28,287 bases of DNA. Source: a virus. Below are positions 18,001-26,026 of the stretch, piece by piece. Numbering within the stretch: position 1 is the first letter of the stretch; every line of letters starts with the position of its first letter. Under the pieces are notes generated by a model, which saw nothing but the letters and a program-made list of their open reading frames with translations, did no database searches and was not told the DNA's origin. The stretch lies in the IMG/VR virus record IMGVR_UViG_3300005747_000273, positions 1-28,287 of that record; one strand, written 5' to 3'. The translations under genes were made by a program, and so were the position numbers.

Positions 18001-19331
18001 CAAAGCCAGCAAAGACCATAGGAATTGCAAACATAGAAAGGATAGCTTGGCTAAATTCAGGACCACAAAGCGGTTTCCACATAAACAACAATGCAATGCA
18101 TCTTGATTCATCTGTCAATCTTTTTTCAAAAGGGACTATCAAGACAATAAAATCTGCAAATCTAGAACAAGAAATAGAAGTAGCTTCTGGTGATACCGTC
18201 AAGGGTAAAACTCGCTGGATTATTCAATCAAAATTTGAAACTCCAATTCTAAACTTTAATAAATACAATGACTTAGATGCTAGTGGATGCACTCCTCCAA
18301 GTTTTGCAAAGTCTCAAGTCCCTAGGGGAATGTGGCATCAATATGGAGACATACCAAGTGGAAACGAAGGAATATATCTACAAGTGACTGATATGCCAGA
18401 TTCTTGGCTTCGTGGCGCACTTGGTGTCGACAGAGGTAGCACCAAAATCAAGTCTCTGGCTGATCTTGTTGGGTTCTCCAAAGACAAAGTTCGCCTTGGT
18501 GAAGTTGCCAACGTCAAGGAAATCTCGGAAGCTGTTGTCGCCGTCCCATTCATCGAAAAAGATGGAACTCGTCAGTTCTTCTCGATTCCTCGCGAGGACA
18601 TCGATTCATGCATCAACTCATCTTTATTAGAGTCATCTCCCGGTAACTTCGCAGCTGGACAAACTCCAAAAGCAGGAGACTCCGTTTATCAAATGGTAAA
18701 GAAGATGCAGAAGTATGTGTTCCCTCCATCAATGGACTTCGTTCGTTACAAAGAGATCGACCCATTCGCGATGTACATCTTTGAGTTCAAACACAACTTG
18801 ACAAAGCAAGACCTTGCCGACATTTGGCAAAACCTTCCTCCGGAGATCGGAACAAGAATGGAAGAAGCCGAAGCAACAATCTCTCACGAATTGCTTGCTC
18901 ATGAACTTCTTGGTGGAGGCTCGGTTGTTAAGAACGGTGTTCTCGACGACAATGCCGAAGGAAACGGAATCCCATCAAACATCCAATGGATGATCTTCAA
19001 GGCAAAGAAGCGAGCAAAGACAAATTACTTCGACAAAGTCGTGGCAAAGAAAGGAACAACCGAAGACACATCTTCTCAACAACTTGAAAATGCTCAAGGT
19101 CAAACTGGTGATGATCTTGGAGTTACTTACAACTGGCCTTATGATTTCTTTTCTCTCGTAGAACTAGTTAAAATAGATGCTGAAGTTACGTTTGCAAACA
19201 TCGAAAACGACGACAAAGGACAGAAAACTATCAAGAAAGTTGAAAAGAAAAATCCTCTTGAAGTCTCGAAAACTCGCGCTGCTGCTCGTGGCATCAACAT
19301 TGGAAGAGGAAAAGGTAAGCCCAAGAAATGA
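15090..19331 (+). CDS. Giant virion structural protein, apparent continuation of the upstream giant
   Basis: The product has 1,413 residues and a good TGGGAG ribosome site. The N-terminus has FLGLNYYIYDPVSS and, at residues 69-81, HRNGPYGYSTWKQ. Near residues 1025-1056 comes TIKSANLEQEIEVASGD followed by WIIQSKFETPILNF (from 1043), then RGMWHQYGDIP. After residue 1120 follow SLADLVGF, KEISEAVVAVPFIEKDGTRQ, KKMQKYVFPPSMDFVRYKEI, KQDLADIWQNLPPEIGT and SHELLAHELLGGG. I recall this series from very large structural proteins of marine T4-like phages, where these blocks follow the NVIRTRFSAPGGPE region in one longer chain. Here that region is in the preceding gene. Residues 250-1020 are more divergent and ATA-rich, and the last 35 residues are strongly basic. 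The function is unknown; a tail or baseplate location is likely. The stop overlaps the next start as ATGA. Confidence 0.78.
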   Translation: MAFFKDFLGLNYYIYDPVSSAGELSKENLIGYDFDDQFSYADELGSGNPNITLKVLHDPEHTMVLLNLHRNGPYGYSTWKQVRVSDNHLTRYQRKSNIFTYIEEHDGRFGETRSFVEPVVVDSYKPVSLVGEVKVYNDKTNEFQNRSVELKTSFGNETAFFANSKVNDYFETIAETDENYEQMKDLYLDGGLEDEGSPIDSFNMFVYRQSIYPKQQYAYLDETRSRRSYENLFWRSNRADRNRSNVDGGFGIDIAEQSIWPLDTRDDFENRTIPEKVPGFINGIILIPDYFEFDIGGGIADNSEGSPGVLQNRYSSFTLGGYYGLADGRPQLFSNPVPSQNSMRSRLSSSVCYYRLHTLKNYYSPINPSGPKLPTQTELKADLEDPSSYPFSNFTGSLFNGDAHWDAFKQSGKEPFYDSYEDFSLETRVKGKGYTKIPEFKISNHVGFYLKNSFKSELPSVFEMSGGLGQSIVTTETDGFYEILSTSDFLKHFDLVKTDHKDLASEGMLTLKCKAVKKFLPYEGFYPAERTVALAKQFYESYKDEIQSPRRVTDWDVSEPVDYEQFATKPLIEPLFSPGILFNTIKAGVACDWPLIESDDYFSEQIEYNEGAYVHSTRTYANDVGQGPLYGGPKYQTTENNVLLSHTKRTINPNTYVSTYSTRIPFEALVEPQAYLANKALVLQEPHDFAYGAATFETKWNGQGDPLYSKMASNFLAEVPDFFLQGENFKTLSSLEEQSPEFGNAISGNFYIMRIKMTKSRNKSNLELGGYDGIPVIPPQNVVDQSGVPGTNPGDGDDKFTTRETLTMYSRPTAFGPPTIGDGKYHEGNGVESRLGSSWGYNFPYTPPHYHGESWCDVIFYAKETKKYTLDEIISQAKEYPYYTRYWHPSFQDAMRDLTGYADGNATNGVGKYRDYNPLGTENTPPWYKMITELSVKGTNLNIEPKEDDWIGSSTWLNQDDLYEENTLKWAKPAKTIGIANIERIAWLNSGPQSGFHINNNAMHLDSSVNLFSKGTIKTIKSANLEQEIEVASGDTVKGKTRWIIQSKFETPILNFNKYNDLDASGCTPPSFAKSQVPRGMWHQYGDIPSGNEGIYLQVTDMPDSWLRGALGVDRGSTKIKSLADLVGFSKDKVRLGEVANVKEISEAVVAVPFIEKDGTRQFFSIPREDIDSCINSSLLESSPGNFAAGQTPKAGDSVYQMVKKMQKYVFPPSMDFVRYKEIDPFAMYIFEFKHNLTKQDLADIWQNLPPEIGTRMEEAEATISHELLAHELLGGGSVVKNGVLDDNAEGNGIPSNIQWMIFKAKKRAKTNYFDKVVAKKGTTEDTSSQQLENAQGQTGDDLGVTYNWPYDFFSLVELVKIDAEVTFANIENDDKGQKTIKKVEKKNPLEVSKTRAAARGINIGRGKGKPKK

Positions 19332-20272
19332 CATTCTTTGACAAAAAACAAGATGTGCTTAAAATTGAATTGACTCCCTATGGACGCTCCTTGTTGTCCA
19401 ATGGGAAGTTGATGCCAAAGTATTATGCATTCTTTGACGACGACATTGTTTATGATATCTCCGCAATCGGAGGAGAAGAGACTCAAGATCAAATCAAAAA
19501 CCGAATTCTCAGCGAGACTCCTCGACTAAGACCTCAGAGGGACGTGGTCTCTCCGGAGAATCTAATCTCGAACTTCGAACACGGTGAGAGCTCCTCTCGT
19601 CCATTCTCGCAGGTTCAATTAAACTACCTAACCGAACCCCTTGGAACAAGTGACGGAACGGAAAGAAACGCATCCTCGTGGCATTTAACCACTATTCTCG
19701 GAGAAATTGATAACGTCAATTCAACCTATGAGACATCGGGTTCTTATCTTCGACAAATTCCTCAAGTCGATATGACAATTGAATACACAATGCAGGTTCG
19801 AAATGTGAGAGACGATTCTCCCGTTCGAGGTCAAACAATCTCTCCATCTGTTCCAGCTTCGGACATCTTTGATGATGGAACTTATCTTGAGATCATGGAC
19901 GAACAAATCATAACCAGAATTATCGAAGAGAACGGATTTACACTTAAGGAAGGTCTCGAGATCGAAGCATTCATTTATGAAGACGAAGAAAAGATTATTC
20001 CACTAAAGATGACTCCGAGAACAAAAGCTATCGTTAATGACATTTTAATCGATGTGGATGAAGACTCTCTTGTTGAAGTCGACAAGACTTATCTTGAATA
20101 TTGGATGTCAATCTTTTATGATGAAGACATTCCTGATTCTGATCTATGTAAAGGAATCTCGAAACTTAAGAAAGAAGACATTCTTCTCGACATTGACGTT
20201 GAGTGTCCAGATGAACAAGGTGTTGATTTCGATATCTATCGAACTCGTGTCACCGATGTGGAGAAATGCTGA
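19328..20272 (+). CDS. Virion structural protein with an LTPYGRSLLSNG N-terminal module
   Basis: This 314-residue protein starts at an ATGA overlap with the giant gene before it. The first 45 residues read FFDKKQDVLKIELTPYGRSL, then LMPKYYAFFDDDIVYD. This pattern, L-T-x-x-G-R-x-L-L followed by a D-D-x-I-x-Y turn, recurs at the N-terminus of the protein at 25054, and I recall it from several marine phage structural proteins. The middle holds MTIEYTMQVRNVRDD, probably strands. The C-terminal 130 residues are very acidic (for example DILIDVDEDSLVEVDKTYLE) and end in a Cys-containing DVEKC. No enzyme motif is seen. It is probably a minor tail or baseplate component; this is inferred from context. 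Confidence 0.75.
   Translation: MTFFDKKQDVLKIELTPYGRSLLSNGKLMPKYYAFFDDDIVYDISAIGGEETQDQIKNRILSETPRLRPQRDVVSPENLISNFEHGESSSRPFSQVQLNYLTEPLGTSDGTERNASSWHLTTILGEIDNVNSTYETSGSYLRQIPQVDMTIEYTMQVRNVRDDSPVRGQTISPSVPASDIFDDGTYLEIMDEQIITRIIEENGFTLKEGLEIEAFIYEDEEKIIPLKMTPRTKAIVNDILIDVDEDSLVEVDKTYLEYWMSIFYDEDIPDSDLCKGISKLKKEDILLDIDVECPDEQGVDFDIYRTRVTDVEKC
20260..20263 (+). promoter_or_regulatory. Ribosome-binding site that decides the 20272 start
   Basis: GGAG ends two bases before an ATG at 20266 but eight bases before the in-frame ATG at 20272. The second spacing is normal and the first too short. The 20272 ATG also overlaps the upstream stop as TGATG, the usual form of coupled re-initiation, so it is preferred. 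Confidence 0.6.
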
Positions 20273-23028
20273 TGGCTATTGAGAACGTTGGACTTGGCAA
20301 ATTGCCGAATGTTTACTTTGAAAAGATAACTCTCGAAGATCACGATGAAAAGTCATTTCGAGTTGTTCCTCATTTGATTGTTCTCGACGAACTTGACGAG
20401 TCAAGCTTTATCTGGTCGAATGATCCTCTTCTATCCGGCTTCATGAAGATCGCTTTGATCTCGACATCGAATCCTGAGATGAGAGACGAGTTGACAAATG
20501 GCGAAAATGTCCATCCGACAATGCTTAAAATGTCGCAAAATTGGGACAATCAGAGCATGCTCCATGTTTATGGATATGGAGATCTCCACAAGTCCGAAGA
20601 TGCCGACGACAAGCACTTTAAACTAAAAGCACCCATTGTAAAGCCCAAGGATGCCTCTGAATTGGCTTTGTTTGCTTACACCTACATTGACCATAAGGAA
20701 CTCTCAAACTACCTTCACATCAAGCTTACGGGGCTCCTATCGCACTACATGGGACCTGTTGCATCTGAGATTGTGATGAATGGTGGTGTGATTCCAAAAA
20801 CCTTGAATCTATTTAGAAAGCCAAATAAAGAAGTCTGGTCTGGACCTGTCCATCAGATCGACGAAGAATGGTACTCAGGCTCTGAACCTGCCGAAGACAA
20901 CTTGAAGCTTACTCGGGAGCGAGTTAAGAACTCAAAAATAATCGACTTCAGATCAGCGACATTAGCGAATAGATCATCGAAGATGTTCCAAAATCTTCCA
21001 ATTTTCTCTGACGTTCACTACTCTTTGAACTCAGATGCTGACTTATTCGGCGTTTTCTCGATTGATATGAAGAACCTTGTTTTATCAAAAACAAAGTTTG
21101 GAAAGCAAATCTATGGACTCGATGATGCTTTGTTTTTAGATGTCGTCAACTCAATGGCTGTTAATTCTGCTGAAATCTACAGACGGCAAGTCAGATTCCG
21201 TCGCCAAACAAACTATCTTGGAACTGCGATGTTCACCAAAGAAGATGTATTGCCGAGAGAAATGGTTTCTTCAATGGCAGATTTAAAAGAATTGCAAGTT
21301 GCAAATGATGACTTTATCAAAACTTACAGTTTCAATGACATGGATAAGAACGAAGGAGATCGCGGAGAATTCATTTATGAAGCTAAAATGACTTTTATTG
21401 ATAGAACTCAAGAACTTATTGAAAACTTAATATTAAACATAAAATTAAACTTAAATGGCCTTAAGGACGTCGTCAGACGACTTAACGCACCCAACAATTA
21501 CAACGATGCTCTCGATTCACTAAGGGCCGCAGAGGTTAGTCCTGCCATCGTTACAAATTATATTGAAGATTATTACAGATACGTTGGAATCCTAAAGGAC
21601 GTAAATCAACAAGATCTTCAGCAAATGGTTGAAGCAAAAAAGACTTCCTTTAATTCTTCAAACTACAAAAGAAGCTATGGTCTTAAATTTATTGATGAAT
21701 ATCAAAAACTTTACAATATCTTTGTTTTACGTTTCGGCGTTTCTCCGAAAGAATTAAGAACCAATAAAGGGAATCCATCACATGGTTATCCTCCAAACGT
21801 TGTCGAGATCTCAAAGACATTTAATGAGCTTGTTAAGTTCAATAATGTAGAATCCTCTTACGACGTCCTAGGGAAGACTGACAACAAAGAAATTTTAATC
21901 ATTGAAAGAGAAGAGATGGAAGCGAGAGCCGATAAAGAAGTCGAGAGATTCTTTGACACATCCAAGGCTGTTTCGTCCGACGACATGTTCGCAATCGATG
22001 ATAATGACTCGGAAGCACTTAGGGATCTCGGAGCATCAAAGATGATGTTTCTTGCTCCTCTGGCATTTCAGTTTCAAGGACAAAAGATGTCAACCGAAAA
22101 GATCGCCGACATTGACACGGATAAAATTTCAACTAAATTCTTGGAATCAAAGAACAAAAAAGCAGAACGAACAGTCTCATCTAGATCAAAAGCTCGAACA
22201 AATCGCAAACCAATGAAAGCCGAAACGACAAGTAAGCGAAAAACAATGAGAAAATCAAGATTCAAAAAGGACAGGTTTAAATTTAACTTTAGACCAGTTG
22301 CTTTAAAAATCAATCAAATCAGCAAAAAGAGAAATGATTACCGTGAATCAGCAGAATATCTCGGAGATAATTCTGAATTCGTAAACATCGAGACAAAAAC
22401 AGATCGTTCGATTGATGCCAAAGACACAAAGCAGGCATTGGTGCGATTCTCAATTGCAAATGAGGTTTCTGTCAAAAGAAGCAAGAAGCAATTCGACTTG
22501 ACTGAGAAAGGAAGTTTCTATGAAAAACTGAAGGCTTCAAAGCATTATGACCCAGAGAAGCTGAGGAAATTACCTTTGGCAACTAAAGCGTTGTTCAATT
22601 CGAGATCTCGAGCGGCAAAAAACAACATCCATGATTCAGAGTCCGATATCTTAAAAGAAGTTGACACAAAAGTGGCAACAGAAATGATCTTCCATGCAAA
22701 TCAAAAGATTGAAGCGTTGCACGGATTCGAGAAGAATGAGAATGGAGAATCAATTTTGTCAAAGCCGATTTGGGTTGAACTAACCGACGAGCTTTTAGAT
22801 GAAAGAATAGAAGTTTTGTGTAGAATGTCCTACGTAGAGGATGCAGCGACAGGACTGATTCCCGCTGAAGAATTTAAGATGGCAGTTTTGAACTCAACAT
22901 TCATTATCAAAGGAAGCGGGATCACGCCGGAAGACCCATTCGTTATCCCAGATGCCGTAGAAGAATTGCCTGAGGTGTTGGAAATATCTTACACGACAAG
23001 CAACATTGTAAAACAACCAAGGAGCTAA
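20272..23028 (+). CDS. Large structural protein with a VWSGPVHQ motif and a basic central segment
   Basis: The ATG at 20272 is preferred over one two codons upstream because it has proper ribosome-site spacing and a TGATG overlap; this gives 918 residues. The N-terminal third (about 1-240) has PNVYFEKITLEDHDEKSFRV, DESSFIWSNDPLL and VWSGPVHQ at 188-195, followed by a GS-containing turn and KIIDFR. I recall this series from uncharacterised tail-region proteins of marine myoviruses. Residues 340-520 are helical and charged. Residues 621-691 carry 27 Lys or Arg against 5 Asp or Glu, an unusually basic block. The final 200 residues are mixed. No catalytic site is evident. The gene lies between two other structural genes and ends three bases before the next start, with GGAG for that gene at its own 3' end. 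Confidence 0.78.
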   Translation: MAIENVGLGKLPNVYFEKITLEDHDEKSFRVVPHLIVLDELDESSFIWSNDPLLSGFMKIALISTSNPEMRDELTNGENVHPTMLKMSQNWDNQSMLHVYGYGDLHKSEDADDKHFKLKAPIVKPKDASELALFAYTYIDHKELSNYLHIKLTGLLSHYMGPVASEIVMNGGVIPKTLNLFRKPNKEVWSGPVHQIDEEWYSGSEPAEDNLKLTRERVKNSKIIDFRSATLANRSSKMFQNLPIFSDVHYSLNSDADLFGVFSIDMKNLVLSKTKFGKQIYGLDDALFLDVVNSMAVNSAEIYRRQVRFRRQTNYLGTAMFTKEDVLPREMVSSMADLKELQVANDDFIKTYSFNDMDKNEGDRGEFIYEAKMTFIDRTQELIENLILNIKLNLNGLKDVVRRLNAPNNYNDALDSLRAAEVSPAIVTNYIEDYYRYVGILKDVNQQDLQQMVEAKKTSFNSSNYKRSYGLKFIDEYQKLYNIFVLRFGVSPKELRTNKGNPSHGYPPNVVEISKTFNELVKFNNVESSYDVLGKTDNKEILIIEREEMEARADKEVERFFDTSKAVSSDDMFAIDDNDSEALRDLGASKMMFLAPLAFQFQGQKMSTEKIADIDTDKISTKFLESKNKKAERTVSSRSKARTNRKPMKAETTSKRKTMRKSRFKKDRFKFNFRPVALKINQISKKRNDYRESAEYLGDNSEFVNIETKTDRSIDAKDTKQALVRFSIANEVSVKRSKKQFDLTEKGSFYEKLKASKHYDPEKLRKLPLATKALFNSRSRAAKNNIHDSESDILKEVDTKVATEMIFHANQKIEALHGFEKNENGESILSKPIWVELTDELLDERIEVLCRMSYVEDAATGLIPAEEFKMAVLNSTFIIKGSGITPEDPFVIPDAVEELPEVLEISYTTSNIVKQPRS

Positions 23029-23030
23029 TC

Positions 23031-25013
23031 ATGGCAAAACTTAAAATAGCAGATTTCAGAACCGATTCGCTATTGCAAGCAGCAGGTAAGGCGAAAGTTG
23101 TAACTCAAACAGGCAATATTGATAGTAAAATTGAAAACTCCAAAGATGACAAAGTCAAAGTTCATCTGATCTCAAGCGAAATGAGGGAAGATGGAGAAAA
23201 CATTTATGAAGTCACTAAGATCAAAGTCACAGCAGTTGATGGAAAAAGATCTACGATCTCCAGAGCCTTGAGTAATGGAAGATCCGCCACAAACCACGTC
23301 ACATCAGTTGCAAAAATGGTTGATCTTAACTCGATCGATCAAGGTAACATAACTCAAGCGACACCAACTTATTCAATCGATGCTCAATTTAACTACGTCT
23401 CACAAGACTACGACAACCTTCAAGCTAACATTCCAGAGCACAACCTAAACTCATTCTTGGACGAATGCACAAAAGATGAGATTTTGAACTTCAAGAAGCG
23501 TAAGAACTCTCGATTGACAACATTCTCAAGAGGAGATCAGATGAAAAACTTTGTTGTTCCTCATGGATCTCAAGATAAGTTTTCAAAATCAGCACCTTAC
23601 AAAGTGCGCATTGGAATTAATGATGGAGTCAAAGGAGACATTTCTCAATTCTTGCAGAAAATCTCAATCTACGATGAAGTGTTGAACGATTATTTGCAGT
23701 CGGAAAAAACATCTTTACAATTCAACATCCAAGATGGAAGATTCACAAGAGAAGAAGTTGAGATCATGGGCTACGATATCACGTCATTCTTCAATTCAGA
23801 CGTTGAAATTGATCTAGATAACTTCTATGGTTTAAATCAAGACCTTAGAGGCTCAAAAATGAGCCTAGAATTGCGCAAGCATCTTTTCAAGGGCTATCTT
23901 AAGGGTGTAACCAAAACAGGCTTCAGAAGCTTCTCAGAGCTTTTAAATGGCATTGAATGTCACAAAGAGGCACTATGTTATTCGTTCGAGAAATTTAATG
24001 AGTTTGAGCTTGACTCAACAAGACTTCAAAACATTTATGCACCAGCTGGTTCATTGGCTACAGCGTTTAGCGATACTCAAGTAAAATATGGAGCGACTTA
24101 TCTCTATAGAGTTAAGGCTCATTACATGATTGTAGGGAACTCTTATTCTTACAGGGGCGTTCGTTATTACGAAGAAGACGATGTGACTTACGCAACTGCT
24201 GAGGTTGTTAACAGACCAAGCATCATGATCGTTCCGATCGATCTTTTCAGTGTCTCAAAATCTATCATCCAGCCACCTCCGATGTTCCCTCAAGTTGTTT
24301 TTAAGACGGAGAACAACTCAAACAGAGAAATTCAGATCTATTTGTCTCCGACAAAGAACGGAATCAAGTCAGACTTTATTCAAATTACAGAAGCAGATGC
24401 TGAACAAGACCAATTGATGCGACAGTTCTTTTCGACCAAAGAAGGTAAGTTTAAATTTCACACAGCTGTTGACTCAGGTCTCTACGAAGTCTTTAGGCTA
24501 TCTTATCCTCCTAAAACTATTGAAGAATTTGCAAATGCAAAACTTGGAGAAATAAGAATGCCTTATCGATCAACTGATGCGATCTTTCGAGATATGGTCG
24601 AGAGCAACGAAGATTACTATTATATGTTTAGGCAAATCAACGAAAAGGGTTTGGTGTCAAATCCAACCTCAATCTTTAAAACAAGACTGATTGTTGATGC
24701 TGATGATGCGAAAGTTATGGTTGAGACTTACGAGTTTCCAAAGGTAATTGTTAGCAAACCAAGAACTGAGTTTAAATCAATGATGCAAATCAAGCCATCT
24801 GTCGATCAGATTTTATTCAACGAGTCGCAAGATGCTTTGTTCAATAAAACTTCACTGAAGGGAACAATCAATGATCTTAAGCTTGGGATTCAACAAGAGT
24901 CTGTTTGGGGTCGAAAATTCAAACTTCGAGTTCGCTCAAAGACATCGGGCAAAATGATTGACATCAACATCAATTTCGAACTAACAAAAAACAAAACAAA
25001 AGAAGAATTCTAA
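23031..25013 (+). CDS. Virion structural protein with a possible fibronectin-like region
   Basis: This 660-residue protein has an AAGGAG ribosome site inside the end of the preceding gene. Residues 310-375 contain CHKEALCYSFEKF, then LQNIYAPAG, DTQVKYGATYLYRVKAHYMIV, a pattern typical of a fibronectin-type-III-like sandwich with its tyrosine-rich C/F strands. A second sandwich may cover about 410-560 (VVFKTENNSNREIQIYLSP, YEVFRLSYPP, NEDYYYMFRQINEKGLVSNP). The end reads WGRKFKLRVRSKTSGKMID, then NINFEL, a closing motif I recall from related phage proteins. No signal peptide, membrane segment or enzyme motif is seen. It probably forms part of the tail or baseplate; its partner is unknown. Confidence 0.75.
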   Translation: MAKLKIADFRTDSLLQAAGKAKVVTQTGNIDSKIENSKDDKVKVHLISSEMREDGENIYEVTKIKVTAVDGKRSTISRALSNGRSATNHVTSVAKMVDLNSIDQGNITQATPTYSIDAQFNYVSQDYDNLQANIPEHNLNSFLDECTKDEILNFKKRKNSRLTTFSRGDQMKNFVVPHGSQDKFSKSAPYKVRIGINDGVKGDISQFLQKISIYDEVLNDYLQSEKTSLQFNIQDGRFTREEVEIMGYDITSFFNSDVEIDLDNFYGLNQDLRGSKMSLELRKHLFKGYLKGVTKTGFRSFSELLNGIECHKEALCYSFEKFNEFELDSTRLQNIYAPAGSLATAFSDTQVKYGATYLYRVKAHYMIVGNSYSYRGVRYYEEDDVTYATAEVVNRPSIMIVPIDLFSVSKSIIQPPPMFPQVVFKTENNSNREIQIYLSPTKNGIKSDFIQITEADAEQDQLMRQFFSTKEGKFKFHTAVDSGLYEVFRLSYPPKTIEEFANAKLGEIRMPYRSTDAIFRDMVESNEDYYYMFRQINEKGLVSNPTSIFKTRLIVDADDAKVMVETYEFPKVIVSKPRTEFKSMMQIKPSVDQILFNESQDALFNKTSLKGTINDLKLGIQQESVWGRKFKLRVRSKTSGKMIDININFELTKNKTKEEF

Positions 25014-25021
25014 AAACAGAG

Positions 25022-25029
25022 CTATTTAG
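25022..25029 (+). promoter_or_regulatory. CTATTTAG motif upstream of the 320-residue gene
   Basis: Third intergenic copy of CTATTTAG, 24 bases before the ATG at 25054 in a 40-base gap. An AGGAG ribosome site lies between the motif and the start. The flanks differ (GCTATTTAGG here, ACTATTTAGT at the other two). The same distance to the start in all three cases suggests a shared function, possibly a late promoter element. Confidence 0.45.
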
Positions 25030-25053
25030 GGAAGAAATATTAGGAGAAACACA

Positions 25054-26016
25054 ATGGGTTTTTTAGATAACAGTGGTGATATCATCTTGGACGTTGTTCT
25101 CACCGATCACGGACGAATGCTTTTAGCGAAAGGTGACGGATCATTCCAGATCACAAAATTTGCCCTTGGAGATGAAGAGATTGACTATTCTCTTTACGAC
25201 AAGTTGCACTCAAATGGTAGTGCTTACTATGATCTTGAGATCTTGCAAACTCCAATTTTAGAGGCTTTTACAAACAACGCTTCTTCAATGAAGACTCGTT
25301 TGCAAACTTACACCAATCTTGAGTTGTTGTTTCTTCCATCTTTGAGATTAAACGAATCCATGTTGATGAACAAACGCGTTGACTTAAACGGCGATGGAAC
25401 GATTGATGGTCCATTTATCGTTGCTGTTGATGCATCAACGGAAGATGGTAACGGTGGCTCTACAACTGACGGTGTTGCTGTTACATCTGATGGAAGTGTT
25501 AGACAGGGATTCATGTTAGGTGAGACCATCGGCGGATCTTCAATCAAAGTTGATCAAGGTCTTGACACAACAGAGATTTCTCCAAAACGTCGCTTGGATG
25601 ATGACTTAAAAGAAACAAGCTACATTCTCCAAATTGACAATCGATTGGGTAAACTTGTTGACACACAAGGAACACTTGCGGCATTTGATTACATCGATGA
25701 TGATAACATTGCTTATTACACCGTAGATCTCGGAGACACATTTGTTTCAGAAATCACCGTTGACACAAAAGATCCAAAAGAAGTTATCCGCGGACCTCGA
25801 GGAACTCGTGTTGAATTTAGAATTCAGTCCTCTATGGATTTGAACACCAGTTCGTTCCTGTTCGAGCAACTTGGTGGAACAACCACATTGAATGATGCAT
25901 CTGGTGTGACTCCCGGTGCTCCAAATGTTTACTTCATTGACTCAAATGTTCGATTGACCGGTGTTAAGACGGGTGTAATGATTGATGTCCCAGTAAGATA
26001 CGTAAGATTAGTATAA
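25054..26016 (+). CDS. Virion structural protein with an LTDHGRMLLAKG module and a calcium-loop-like motif
   Basis: This 320-residue protein has an AGGAG ribosome site and a CTATTTAG motif upstream. The N-terminus reads GDIILDVVLTDHGRMLLAKG, then FQITKFALGDEEIDY. It is the clearer relative of the module at the start of the 19328 product and a pattern I recall from many large marine phage genomes. Residues 110-118 are DLNGDGTID, like the first nine positions of an EF-hand or dockerin calcium loop, but position 12 is Phe, so binding is doubtful. A Gly/Ser/Thr-rich linker follows (about 128-143). The C-terminal half is beta-rich and ends DVPVRYVRLV. It heads a short run of three structural genes. 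A fibre or neck/tail role is possible; nothing in the sequence decides it. Confidence 0.77.
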   Translation: MGFLDNSGDIILDVVLTDHGRMLLAKGDGSFQITKFALGDEEIDYSLYDKLHSNGSAYYDLEILQTPILEAFTNNASSMKTRLQTYTNLELLFLPSLRLNESMLMNKRVDLNGDGTIDGPFIVAVDASTEDGNGGSTTDGVAVTSDGSVRQGFMLGETIGGSSIKVDQGLDTTEISPKRRLDDDLKETSYILQIDNRLGKLVDTQGTLAAFDYIDDDNIAYYTVDLGDTFVSEITVDTKDPKEVIRGPRGTRVEFRIQSSMDLNTSSFLFEQLGGTTTLNDASGVTPGAPNVYFIDSNVRLTGVKTGVMIDVPVRYVRLV

Positions 26017-26026
26017 GGAAAACAAA

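Noticed and set aside
20809-20816. Another CTATTTAG copy
   Set aside because: It lies deep inside the 20272 gene with no nearby start downstream; one chance copy is expected in AT-rich DNA of this length.
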